Shown here piece after piece: positions 10,226 to 18,605 of a stretch of 48,671 bases of DNA; the stretch's first letter is position 1, and each line of letters starts with the position of its first letter. The translations under genes were made by a program, and so were the position numbers. This stretch comes from Kiritimatiellia bacterium (lineage in GTDB: Bacteria; Verrucomicrobiota; Kiritimatiellia; RZYC01): assembly GCA_028708815.1 (NCBI GenBank), contig JAQVYB010000009.1:1-48671 (forward strand), written 5' to 3'. The notes under the pieces were generated by a model, which worked only from the letters and a program-made list of their open reading frames with translations, was not told where the DNA came from and searched no databases.

Positions 10226-12046
10226 ATGGCAAAGAAAACAACGCACAATTACGACGAAAGCAAAATCAAGACCCTTTCCTCCCTCGAACATATCCGCAAG
10301 CGCACCGGCATGTATATCGGGCGTATTGGCGATGGCTCTCACTATGATGACGGAATCTACGTGCTGCTCAAAGAAGTCATCGACAATTCGATCGACGAAT
10401 TCATCATGGGTTATGGCAGGAAGATCGAAGTCACCATTGACGATGCGGAAGTCACCGTGCGCGACTACGGGCGCGGCATCCCGCTGGGGAAGATTCAGGA
10501 ATGCGTCTCGCGCATCAACACCGGGGCGAAATACAATGACGAGGTGTTTCAATTCAGCGTCGGCCTTAACGGCGTCGGGACCAAGGCGGTCAACGCTCTC
10601 TCCGAATCGTTTGTGGTGCGCAGTTGTCGGAACGGAGAATATGCGGAGGCCTGGTATGCTCAGGGCGTACTGAAGAAAGAAAGCCAGGGCAAGGCCCCCG
10701 GCGAACCGGACGGCACCCTGATTTCCTTCATCCCCGACCCGGAAATCTTTCCGAAGGTCTATTTCGATCCCGATCACGTAGCCCGGCGCATCCGGCTGTA
10801 CGCCTACCTCAATGCGGGCCTTGCCATCTGGTACAACGATGAGGAATTTCATTCCGGGGATGGTCTGCTTGATCTCATTCGGGAGGAAGTCGAGGACGAG
10901 GCCCTCTACCCGCCGCTGCATTATCAATCCAAAACCCTCGAACTGGTTCTGACGCATACCCGACGCTTCAGCGAAACCTATTTTTCCTTTGTCAACGGCC
11001 AGTTCACCAGCGATGGCGGAACCCACCTCAGCGCCTACCGGGAGGGCGTTCTCAAGGCCGTTAACGACTACTCCAAAAAGAAATTCAGCGGGGAAGACGT
11101 GCGCGAAGGAATCGTCGGAGCCCTGGCCATCCGGCTCAAGGAACCAATCTTCGAATCCCAAACAAAAAACAAACTGGGCAACACCGAAATACGCACCGAT
11201 CTGGTCAATCAGGTGCGCGATGTGGTCACCGACCTGCTTCACCGGAATCCCGAAGCCGCCGACCTCGTCATTCAGAAAATCGAGGAAACCGAAAAGCTGC
11301 GCAAAGAACTCAATACCGTAAAAAAAATGGCCCGCGAGAAAGCAAAGGCCATTTCCATCCGCATCCCGCAGCTCAAGGACTGCAAGCTGCACTTTAACAG
11401 GGAAAAGGGCAAAGGCCTGGAGACGTCCATCTTCATCACGGAGGGCCAATCCGCCGCCGGTTCCATCGTGAGTTGCCGCGATGTCAACAACCAGGCCATC
11501 TACACCCTGCGGGGCAAGCCCCTCAATGTCTGCAACCTCAATCGTGACGCCATCTACAAAAATGACGAACTCTACAACCTGATGCGGGCTCTGAACATCG
11601 AAGAATCCTTCGACCGCCTCCGCTACAATCGCGTTGTACTCGCCACCGACGCCGATGTGGACGGCCTTCACATCCGCAATCTGATGCTGACCTTCTTTCT
11701 GCGATTCTTCGACGAACTCGTCTTCAATGGACACGTCATGATCCTGGAAACGCCCCTCTTCCGCGTGCGCAACAAGGCCAAGACGGCCTATTGCTACTCG
11801 GAAAACGAGCGCGACAAGGCGGCCAAAGCCATCGGACGCGGCGCCGAAATCACCCGATTCAAAGGCCTTGGCGAGATTTCTCCTTCCGAATTCAAGCAGT
11901 TCATCGGCAAAAACATCCGCCTGACCCCCGTGGAAGTGAATCAGCATCATGTCGTTCCCTCCCTGCTCTCTTTCTACATGGGAAAAAACACACCCGAGCG
12001 CCGGGAATTCATCATGAAGCATCTTGTGGTGGATGAAACGGCCTGA
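10226..12046 (+). CDS. parE: DNA topoisomerase IV / gyrase-type subunit B (ParE-like)
   Basis: ATPase subunit of a type IIA topoisomerase that passes DNA duplexes. It has a GHKL ATPase domain (about 1-210; IDNSIDEF, DYGRGIP, GLNGVGTKAVNAL), a transducer domain (about 215-385) and a TOPRIM domain with the catalytic Glu at 406 and the DADVDG triad (Asp 475, 477, 479). RFKGLGEISPSEF and FYMGKNTPERR are typical of the short Bacteroidetes ParE type (606 residues here), not of long GyrB. The TOPRIM motif reads EGQSAAGS instead of the usual EGDSAGGS; the catalytic Glu is kept. The partner ParC gene is not adjacent, which is unusual for this subtype. Confidence 0.85.
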   Translation: MAKKTTHNYDESKIKTLSSLEHIRKRTGMYIGRIGDGSHYDDGIYVLLKEVIDNSIDEFIMGYGRKIEVTIDDAEVTVRDYGRGIPLGKIQECVSRINTGAKYNDEVFQFSVGLNGVGTKAVNALSESFVVRSCRNGEYAEAWYAQGVLKKESQGKAPGEPDGTLISFIPDPEIFPKVYFDPDHVARRIRLYAYLNAGLAIWYNDEEFHSGDGLLDLIREEVEDEALYPPLHYQSKTLELVLTHTRRFSETYFSFVNGQFTSDGGTHLSAYREGVLKAVNDYSKKKFSGEDVREGIVGALAIRLKEPIFESQTKNKLGNTEIRTDLVNQVRDVVTDLLHRNPEAADLVIQKIEETEKLRKELNTVKKMAREKAKAISIRIPQLKDCKLHFNREKGKGLETSIFITEGQSAAGSIVSCRDVNNQAIYTLRGKPLNVCNLNRDAIYKNDELYNLMRALNIEESFDRLRYNRVVLATDADVDGLHIRNLMLTFFLRFFDELVFNGHVMILETPLFRVRNKAKTAYCYSENERDKAAKAIGRGAEITRFKGLGEISPSEFKQFIGKNIRLTPVEVNQHHVVPSLLSFYMGKNTPERREFIMKHLVVDETA

Positions 12047-12132
12047 GGAACGGGATCCGGGACTGAACGCCACCCCGCGAACGGACTCGCTGATTGACTC
12101 CACGGGCTCAATATTTTATTGCTCATCGCATC

Positions 12133-13452
12133 ATGAGTATGTTTGAGCCCTGCTATCATCCGAATCTTGAATTTCTGCCGCCGGAGGAACAGCGTCGCGT
12201 TCAGGCGGGTCTGCTCCAACAACAACTCCGCTATACCTTGGAAAAATCCCCGTATTACCGCCAAAGTCTTCCCGGCTGCCGCGTACCCGAAAAGCCCGAA
12301 GAGGTCTTTGCTTTTCTCTCCTCGCTGCCACTCACCACACGCGACGATCTGGCCCGCTGCAACGAGGCTTTTTTTGCCGCCCCGCCCCAGGCTGTACGCG
12401 AGGTCGTCTGTTCCTCGGGCACCACGGGACGCGCCATTGCGCTGCCCCTCACCAGCGTTGATCTGGAACATCTGACCGTAGCCGAATACTACACCTTTGC
12501 AGCAGCGGGGCTGACGGAAAACGATACGGTTCTGTTGTGCGTCACGATGGACTCGCTCTTCATGGCGGGCATGGCTTATTATCTGGGGCTCCAGCGTATC
12601 GGATGCTGCGTGTTGCGCCAGGGTGCCGGCGGGCCGGCTCTGCAGGTCGAACGGATTCGGCGCTTCGGCGTCACGGCGATCATGACCGTCCCTTCTTTCC
12701 TGCTGGCCATTCTCCGCGAGGCGGAGAAACAGGGGCTTTCCAAAACCGACTTTTTCCTGCGCAAAGCCATTCTGGTGGGCGACGCCGTGCGCGACGCCTC
12801 CCTGCGCCCCAATGCCGTGGCCCGCTGCATCGCCGGGCTGCACAACCTGGAACTCTACGGCAACTACGGAAACACGGAAATGAACGGCTCGCTCTGCGAA
12901 TGCAGCGCCGCCGCAGGACATCATATTCATCCGGACCTGGTCCATGCGGAAATTCTGCGCGGGGATGGCTCCCCGTGCGCCGACGGAGAGCCAGGCGCAC
13001 TGGTGGTCACCAGTCTTCAAACCGAAGGCGCACCCCTGATCCGCTACCGCACCGGCGACATTACCTTCCGTATCACCGAGCCCTGCGCCTGTGGGCGACA
13101 CTCACACCGCATCGGCCCCATTTTGGCACGCGAAAATCAGATGCTCAAAATACGCGGCACCACGATTTATCCCGCCGCCGTGCGCGATTATCTCCACGGT
13201 CATGAAGCCGTCCGCCATGCCGTACTGATTGCCGGGCGCGACGCCTGTCACGGCGAACAGCTCACCATCCTGCTTTGCGTCGACTCCCCCGACGAGCGCC
13301 TGCACACCCGCCTGCGCGATGAGCTCGCCGATGCCTTTCGCGTCCGCCCGGCCCTGGAGTTCCTGCCCGAAGAGCGCCTGCTCGAATTGATGTCACCCCC
13401 CGGCTATCGCAAAAAACGATGGTTCATAGACCGGCGCGGAGAACCCGACTGA
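12133..13452 (+). CDS. PaaK-like AMP-forming ligase (phenylacetate-CoA ligase family)
   Basis: Member of the ANL adenylating superfamily, 439 residues. The ATP-binding loop SSGTTG is at residues 94-99, the family motif YGNYGNTEMN lies near 240, and YRTGDI precedes the C-terminal lid domain (LKIRGTTIYPAAV). It should activate a carboxylic acid as an acyl-adenylate and pass it to CoA or another thiol; the substrate is unknown. The start is uncertain: ATG 12133 matches the family N-terminus, and an upstream TTG at 12094 is also in frame. It ends 2 bases before the B12 radical SAM gene, making it the first gene of a tightly coupled four-gene operon with two radical SAM enzymes and an acyltransferase. 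Confidence 0.8.
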   Translation: MSMFEPCYHPNLEFLPPEEQRRVQAGLLQQQLRYTLEKSPYYRQSLPGCRVPEKPEEVFAFLSSLPLTTRDDLARCNEAFFAAPPQAVREVVCSSGTTGRAIALPLTSVDLEHLTVAEYYTFAAAGLTENDTVLLCVTMDSLFMAGMAYYLGLQRIGCCVLRQGAGGPALQVERIRRFGVTAIMTVPSFLLAILREAEKQGLSKTDFFLRKAILVGDAVRDASLRPNAVARCIAGLHNLELYGNYGNTEMNGSLCECSAAAGHHIHPDLVHAEILRGDGSPCADGEPGALVVTSLQTEGAPLIRYRTGDITFRITEPCACGRHSHRIGPILARENQMLKIRGTTIYPAAVRDYLHGHEAVRHAVLIAGRDACHGEQLTILLCVDSPDERLHTRLRDELADAFRVRPALEFLPEERLLELMSPPGYRKKRWFIDRRGEPD

Positions 13453-13454
13453 CC

Positions 13455-14729
13455 ATGCACATCCACTTTATCTATCCACGCTGGAAAAAGCTGCTCGAGG
13501 ACTTCCCTGAACTGCGCGAAACCCTTTCCGGCAGAGAAGTCGGCACCTTCTGCATGGCCGGCCTCGGCATTCCAACCGCCGCCGCCGCCATCCCGCCCGA
13601 CCATACCGTGAGCATGACCGATGAGCACGTCGAACCCGTGGATTACGCCGTGCACGCCGACCTGATTGCCCTCAGTTTTTTCACCCCGCAGGCCTCCAAC
13701 GCCTATGCCATCGCCGACCGTTTTCGCGCGGCGGGCCGAACCGTTGTGGCCGGCGGCATTCATCCCTCCATGAACCCGGAAGAAACGCTCCTGCACGCCG
13801 ATGCCGTCATTACCGGCCCCTCCGAAGGGGTCTGGGAATCGCTGCTCGAGGATTTTCTTCATGGGCGCATGCAGCGCCTTTACCGAGGCACTCCAAACGC
13901 CCCCTTCGCCCAACCCCGCCGAGAACTATTTCGGGCCTCCGGCTACCTCCGCGCCGGGATCGTGCAAACCGCGCGCGGATGCGATGTGCGCTGCCCCTTT
14001 TGCGTTGTTCACGAATATAACGGCCCCGGAATTATCCGAAAACCTATCCCGGAAGTGCTCGATGATCTGCGCCGCCTGCCTTTCCCCTGCTTCTATTTTG
14101 CCGATGAAAACCTCCTGTTCAGCAATCCGTCCGACCGCGCCTACCGCCACGATCTCTTCGATGCCATGAAGGCGGAGAATATCCGCAAAGCCTTCTTTTT
14201 TGCTGCGTATCCCTTCATGCTGCGCGGCCTTTTGTCCGAAGACATACAGCGTCTGGCCAAAGCTGGATGCCGTCAGATTTATCTGGTACTCGGCCTGTTT
14301 GATCCCCTTTGCCGTGAACTGACGAATGAAAGCCTGATCGAGTCGATGCGCCGCCTGCAGGACGCCGGCATTGAAACCATGGCCTCCTTCACCATCGGCC
14401 ACGAAGAAGACGACCCCGCACAGACCGACGACCTCATCACCGCCTTCGCCTCCCGTTCGCATCTCAACCTCGCCGAATTCATCATTTGGACCCCCTTCCC
14501 CGGAACGCCCGTCTTCCAACAGTTGGAAAAAGAAGGCCGCATCCTCACCCGGGACTGGAGCCTCTACAACGGCGCGCACCCCGTCTTCCGCCCGCTCCGC
14601 GAAACACCCGAGGCCCTGCGCCGGCGTTTTATCCATTTATGGCGCGTATTTTATGAAAAACTCGATACATTCAACGTCAATCAGCGTTATGCAAAAGGAT
14701 TCAGCACGAGGATTTTCAATCATGAATAA
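13455..14729 (+). CDS. B12-binding domain radical SAM protein
   Basis: The N-terminal half (about 1-140) looks like a cobalamin-binding Rossmann fold (LIALSFFTPQASNAYAIAD, VVAGGIHPSMNPEE). The second half is a radical SAM core with the iron-sulfur motif CDVRCPFC (Cys 176, 180, 183). It lacks an obvious DxHxxG cobalamin His motif, so the fold may bind B12 base-off or be a vestige. Members methylate or rearrange unreactive carbons in lipids and natural products; the substrate here is unknown. The start at 13455 follows the ligase stop by 2 bases and its end overlaps the next gene by 8 bases, so all are translated together. Confidence 0.8.
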   Translation: MHIHFIYPRWKKLLEDFPELRETLSGREVGTFCMAGLGIPTAAAAIPPDHTVSMTDEHVEPVDYAVHADLIALSFFTPQASNAYAIADRFRAAGRTVVAGGIHPSMNPEETLLHADAVITGPSEGVWESLLEDFLHGRMQRLYRGTPNAPFAQPRRELFRASGYLRAGIVQTARGCDVRCPFCVVHEYNGPGIIRKPIPEVLDDLRRLPFPCFYFADENLLFSNPSDRAYRHDLFDAMKAENIRKAFFFAAYPFMLRGLLSEDIQRLAKAGCRQIYLVLGLFDPLCRELTNESLIESMRRLQDAGIETMASFTIGHEEDDPAQTDDLITAFASRSHLNLAEFIIWTPFPGTPVFQQLEKEGRILTRDWSLYNGAHPVFRPLRETPEALRRRFIHLWRVFYEKLDTFNVNQRYAKGFSTRIFNHE

Positions 14730-15792
14730 TAAACCGCTTCTCTCCCCCGAAAAAGTGTACGGGCTGCACTTCACCCCCGAAGAAATCCGCGAAGCAGTGG
14801 AGGGCAAGCGCCTGCTCACCCTCGACCTGGAAACCAGCCGCCAATGCAATCTCAAATGCATCTACTGTTACTCCGATGCCGGACGTAAAATGGAGAACGA
14901 ACTGACGCTGGATGAAATTCAGAGCGTCATCGATCAGGCCATCGAACTCGGGGTGCGTGCCATCACCATCATCGGCGGCGGCGAACCCCTGGTGGTCCCC
15001 TACATCCTCGACATGATCGACTACCTCAGCCGCCAACCCGTGAAAATCAATCTCTTCACCAACGCCACCCTCCTCACCCCGTTTAAGGCTGAATTTCTGC
15101 GCGACCGGCATGTCGCCGTCGTCACCAAATTCAACAGCATGAAACCCGAGGTGCAGGACCGCCTCGCCGGCGTACCCGGAAGCTACGACCGCATACAGGC
15201 CGGCATTCAACTGCTGCTGGATGCCGGATACGGCTCCTCGCCCGACCTGCCCCTCGGGCTCGAAACCATTATCTGCCGACAAAACATTGATGAAATCGAA
15301 ACCATGTGGCGCTACGCACGCGATCGGCGCTTCAATCCGTATTTTGAAGTCATCACCTTTCAGGGACGCGCCAAACGGGAAGCACTGAACGTCGAACCGG
15401 ACCAATTACAGCGCCTCTTCGAGCGCCTGCTGGCCATTGACGAAGAAGAATACGGCTACACCTGGATCCCACGCCCTCCCATTGCCGCGCTGACCTGTTC
15501 CCGCCATTACTACAACCTGCTCGTCACCTCCAACGGCTTTGTTCATCCCTGTACCGGCGTCGACATCAACGTGGGCAATATCCGGCACGAAACCCTCGCC
15601 GAGATCGTGCACACCTCGCCCGTCGTGGCCGCCCTGCGCGATGTCGGTTCGCTCATCAAAGGCAAGTGCCGCACCTGCCGACACAACCCCGAGTGCTATG
15701 GCTGCCGGGGGTTCGCCTACCATTTCTGCGGCGACTTCCTGGCCGCCGATCCCACCTGCTGGATCAACGACCCCAAGGAGCCGACCCCTTGA
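14722..15792 (+). CDS. Radical SAM/SPASM domain protein
   Basis: 356 residues. The radical SAM motif CNLKCIYC has cysteines at 42, 46 and 49, followed by the IIGGGEPL SAM-binding segment. The C-terminal region carries an SPASM-type auxiliary cluster set (C in HPCTGVDI, then CRTCRHNPECYGCRG, and a late Cys). Such enzymes modify peptides, or activate other enzymes, or act on small substrates. GAGGA lies 9 bases before the ATG, which overlaps the previous stop by 8 bases. No precursor peptide is visible beside it, so a RiPP role is not supported; context suggests action on the same substrate as its operon partners. Confidence 0.85.
   Translation: MNNKPLLSPEKVYGLHFTPEEIREAVEGKRLLTLDLETSRQCNLKCIYCYSDAGRKMENELTLDEIQSVIDQAIELGVRAITIIGGGEPLVVPYILDMIDYLSRQPVKINLFTNATLLTPFKAEFLRDRHVAVVTKFNSMKPEVQDRLAGVPGSYDRIQAGIQLLLDAGYGSSPDLPLGLETIICRQNIDEIETMWRYARDRRFNPYFEVITFQGRAKREALNVEPDQLQRLFERLLAIDEEEYGYTWIPRPPIAALTCSRHYYNLLVTSNGFVHPCTGVDINVGNIRHETLAEIVHTSPVVAALRDVGSLIKGKCRTCRHNPECYGCRGFAYHFCGDFLAADPTCWINDPKEPTP
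15775..15791 (+). promoter_or_regulatory. Ribosome binding site fixing a TTG start for the acyltransferase
   Basis: AAGGAG at 15775-15780 stands 8 bases before a TTG (15789-15791) that overlaps the preceding TGA stop as TTGA. No ATG in this frame lies near a similar site, so the TTG is the likely start. Confidence 0.75.
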
Positions 15793-16703
15793 CCGCCCCC
15801 CCCTCCACCACCGACTTTTTTACCGGAGGGTTTTCCTTTCTTGAATGGCTCGCACGCACCTTTCCTTATCCCATCCAGCGTGTGATTGCCCGCCTCTTCT
15901 GTGAAGCCGTCTTCTGGGGTACGGCATCCCTCCGCCGCACCCTTCTGCAAAACCTCGCCCTGGCCCATCCCGAAGCCTCTGGCTTCCAGCGCCTCCGAAC
16001 AGCTCATCGCATCCTCCTGAATTACGGCATCTACTTCTGCGACCTGTTTCGACTGCTCCACGCAACCGAACCACCCCCCATCGAAACCTTCTTTGACAAC
16101 CTGCAGAATCCCGAAACCATTCAAGCCGCCCTGGATGCCGAAAACGGCGCCCTGCTCATCACCCCGCATCTGGGCAACTGGGAACTGGGGATGCTCCCCC
16201 TCGGCACCTGCCGCGGACGCCTCGCCGCCATTACCGCGCCCATCAAAAACCCCTCCATGCGCAGAATAATGGAGACCTTCCGGGAACGCAACGGCATCGA
16301 ACTGGTGACGCTCGAAAACCCCGGCGAATACCTCTTTATGCTCAAACGCCTGCTCATGGAGCGGCGGCTGGTGACGCTGCTGGTGGATCGGTATATTGGC
16401 GGGCACGCCATGCAGGTCCCGTTTTTCGGGCGCGAAACCACGCTGCCCTGCGGGTATCTCCATCTGGCCCGCATGTTCGAAGCACCCATCGTGCCCGTCT
16501 TTGTTATCCGCAATCCAACCGGAAAATATTCCTGTATCGCCGAAACGCCAATCTACGTCAAACGCACCGACAACCGCGAGCGCGACATCCGCGAAGCCCT
16601 TCTCCGCGTCACCGCCGTCCTCGAAAAATACATCCTGCTCCACCTGGACCAGTGGTACGCCTTCGCTCCGCTTCAACAACCGGAGTCAGCCCTTACGAAT
16701 TAA
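15789..16703 (+). CDS. LpxL/HtrB-like lysophospholipid acyltransferase
   Basis: 304 residues with a TTG start. The HLGNWE motif (His 127) is the HX4D/E catalytic site typical of lipid A late acyltransferases, followed by GRLAAITAPIKNP and DRYIGGHAMQVPFFGRE, the expected substrate-binding blocks. A hydrophobic N-terminal region suggests inner-membrane association. It should transfer an acyl chain onto a glycolipid or other lipid. As last gene of an operon with a PaaK-like ligase and two radical SAM enzymes, it may attach the unusual acid those enzymes make. A housekeeping lipid A role is the alternative. Confidence 0.85.
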   Translation: MTAPPSTTDFFTGGFSFLEWLARTFPYPIQRVIARLFCEAVFWGTASLRRTLLQNLALAHPEASGFQRLRTAHRILLNYGIYFCDLFRLLHATEPPPIETFFDNLQNPETIQAALDAENGALLITPHLGNWELGMLPLGTCRGRLAAITAPIKNPSMRRIMETFRERNGIELVTLENPGEYLFMLKRLLMERRLVTLLVDRYIGGHAMQVPFFGRETTLPCGYLHLARMFEAPIVPVFVIRNPTGKYSCIAETPIYVKRTDNRERDIREALLRVTAVLEKYILLHLDQWYAFAPLQQPESALTN

Positions 16704-16775
16704 ATGAACCCGCTTCTTCAGTCGCCGAAGAGCTCCGGCCCGTGCCGCAAATGTCCCATCCCGCATAAAAGACGA

Positions 16776-16804
16776 TTGACCGGACGGGCGCGGAATTATA
16801 TACG
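16776..16804 (+). promoter_or_regulatory. Probable sigma-70 promoter for the fmdB-queH operon
   Basis: TTGACC at 16776-16781 and TATACG at 16799-16804 with a 17-base spacer, about 40 bases before the first start codon. Confidence 0.5.
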
Positions 16805-16842
16805 ATTTCCCTGAAACCACGTCACGAGGAGCGTCCCGAACT

Positions 16843-17340
16843 ATGCCGATTTATGAGTTTTACTGTCCGAAGTGCCATCAAATCTTCAATTTCTTCTCAC
16901 GCGGAATCAATACGCGGAAGCAGCCGTCCTGCCCGAAGTGCGGCAGGGAAAAGTTGAGTCGGGAGGTGTCCCGGTTTGCGGCGATCGCCGCCGGAAAAAC
17001 AAAAGACGGCGGGGATGGCGGCCTTGATGATCTGCCGTTTGACGAATCCCGGATGGAACATGCAATGGAAGCGCTCGCCGGTGAGGCCGAACACATGAAT
17101 GAGGATGATCCCCGCGCCGCCGCACAGCTCATGCGCAAAATGTCGGAGATGACCGGCCTGAAATTCAACGAGACGATGGAACAGGCCATTGCCCGCATGG
17201 AGGCCGGAGAAGATCCGGATCAGATCGAGCAGGAACTGGGCCCGATGATGGAGGGCGACGAAATGCCCTTTGAACTGCCCGGCGGAAAGGGCGCCCCGAA
17301 ACCACCTCCACGCCACGAGGAAACGCTGTACGATTTATGA
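16843..17340 (+). CDS. FmdB-family zinc ribbon protein with long acidic tail
   Basis: The first about 50 residues form the FmdB-type zinc ribbon (YEFYCPKCHQIF and PSCPKCG, four cysteines). The remaining about 110 residues are acidic and helical with many Met and Glu, ending in a Pro-rich stretch. Most FmdB proteins are 60-110 residues, so the 165-residue length comes from this extra tail. Function is unknown; the family is thought to be regulatory. A GAGGAG lies 12 bases upstream, rather far. The stop overlaps the queH start (ATGA). Confidence 0.8.
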   Translation: MPIYEFYCPKCHQIFNFFSRGINTRKQPSCPKCGREKLSREVSRFAAIAAGKTKDGGDGGLDDLPFDESRMEHAMEALAGEAEHMNEDDPRAAAQLMRKMSEMTGLKFNETMEQAIARMEAGEDPDQIEQELGPMMEGDEMPFELPGGKGAPKPPPRHEETLYDL

Positions 17341-17969
17341 ACGCACCCACTACCGACACCCGCAATGTCACTCCGCACCTCGCCACGCCGCATGGAGAGG
17401 ACCGCGTGCTGCTGCACATCTGCTGCGCGGTGTGCGCAGGCCCTATTCTGGAAATGCTGAAGCAATCCGGCATAGAAACCATCGCCTTTTTCTATAATCC
17501 GAACATTGATTCACCGGAAGAATACGCAAAACGCAAGGAGGAGCATCTGCGGTATGCGCAAAAGCTGGGGGTACGTGTGGTGGATGCCGATTACGATCCG
17601 AAATGCTGGGCCGAGGCGGTACGGGGACTGGAAAACGAGCCGGAGCGTGGGGCCCGTTGCGACCGCTGCTTCGAAATGCGCCTGACCCGCGCCGCGCAAG
17701 TGGCCCAACAGCAGGGCATCCCCCTGCTGGCCACCACCCTCGGCATTTCACGCTGGAAAGATGTGGATCAAGTAAACCGCGCCGGCGAACGGGCGGTTCG
17801 GAAAACCCCGTCAGTGACATTCTGGCCGCATAACTGGCGCAAAAAAGGCGGTTCGCCGCGGATGGCGGAGCTGGCACGCGAGGAAAATTTTTACCGGCAG
17901 AATTACTGCGGCTGCTCCTACAGTCGGCTCGCCGCGGAGCAGGCCGCCGCCCGAAGGAGCGGCACATGA
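17337..17969 (+). CDS. queH: Epoxyqueuosine reductase QueH
   Basis: Reduces epoxyqueuosine to queuosine in tRNA, the final step, as the non-B12 alternative to QueG. The 210-residue DUF208 protein has the full cysteine set for its iron-sulfur and metal sites: HICCAVC near 28, CDRCFEMRL near 111, and NYCGCSYS near 193. TTLGISRWKD is also typical. It starts inside the fmdB stop (ATGA) and ends inside the next gene (ATGA). No other queuosine genes are in the window. Confidence 0.92.
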   Translation: MNAPTTDTRNVTPHLATPHGEDRVLLHICCAVCAGPILEMLKQSGIETIAFFYNPNIDSPEEYAKRKEEHLRYAQKLGVRVVDADYDPKCWAEAVRGLENEPERGARCDRCFEMRLTRAAQVAQQQGIPLLATTLGISRWKDVDQVNRAGERAVRKTPSVTFWPHNWRKKGGSPRMAELAREENFYRQNYCGCSYSRLAAEQAAARRSGT

Positions 17970-18184
17970 GCAAAGGGCGAAAACGCATGGCTCCCTGGTT
18001 ATACGCCTGGTTCGGGATGACCCGTCACGAGCGCATGACTCTTTCGGCCATCCTCCTTATTCTATTGATCGGAATAACCGCCCGCCATTTTTATTTGAAA
18101 AAACAGGTGCCGACGGATTATGATCCTCCGCAACCGATGGAAACAACCAATGCGCCGATCGGCACAGCGGGAGCGCAACGATGA
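17966..18184 (+). CDS. Small single-span membrane protein
   Basis: 72 residues with one clear membrane helix (SAILLILLIGITARHFYL, about 27-44), a basic N-terminus and a Pro/Thr-rich tail. AAGGAGC lies 6 bases before the ATG, and both ends overlap neighbours by ATGA, so it is certainly translated with QueH and the HIT protein. No family recognised. A TM stub of a ComEA-like DNA-uptake protein is one possibility, but no helix-hairpin-helix motif follows. Confidence 0.7.
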   Translation: MSKGRKRMAPWLYAWFGMTRHERMTLSAILLILLIGITARHFYLKKQVPTDYDPPQPMETTNAPIGTAGAQR

Positions 18185-18600
18185 GCGACTGTATTTTTTG
18201 TAAAATAGTGGCCGGGGAAATTCCCTGCACCCGGGTCTATGAAGATGATCAGACCCTGGTGTTCATGGACATCGGGCCGATCATCAAAGGGCATATGCTG
18301 GTGATTCCGAAGCAGCATCACGACCCCATCACCGAAACCCCGGACGATGTGCTGGGCCACCTGATCGCCGTGGTGAAGAAAATCGCCGCCGCCCAGAAAA
18401 AGGCGTTGAAGTGCGATGGATGCAACATCATCCAGAATAACGGCGTTTGCTCCGGGCAGGCCGTGCCGCATCTCCATTTTCATGTGATTCCACGTTTTGA
18501 AAAGGATGGTCACACGTGGAACTGGGCGGCAAAAAAGTATGACGACATGCAGGAAATGAAACAACTCGCCGAGGCGGTAGCCTCGGCACTCACCCCCTGA
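18181..18600 (+). CDS. HIT family nucleotide hydrolase (HINT-like)
   Basis: 139 residues. Begins with the zinc-binding-like CIFCKIVAGEIPC and ends its core with the His triad HLHFHVIPR. These proteins hydrolyse AMP-linked or related nucleotides such as AMP-lysine and Ap4A; the substrate here is unknown. It is in the ATGA-coupled chain after the small membrane protein. Confidence 0.92.
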   Translation: MSDCIFCKIVAGEIPCTRVYEDDQTLVFMDIGPIIKGHMLVIPKQHHDPITETPDDVLGHLIAVVKKIAAAQKKALKCDGCNIIQNNGVCSGQAVPHLHFHVIPRFEKDGHTWNWAAKKYDDMQEMKQLAEAVASALTP

Positions 18601-18605
18601 GGCGC

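Noticed and set aside
10058-12103. A 681-codon minus-strand frame antisense to parE
   Set aside because: It mirrors the parE codons, has no family and would overlap a strongly conserved essential gene.
12094-12132. TTG start upstream of the PaaK-like gene
   Set aside because: No ribosome binding site, and the added residues do not match the family N-terminus; kept only as an alternative.
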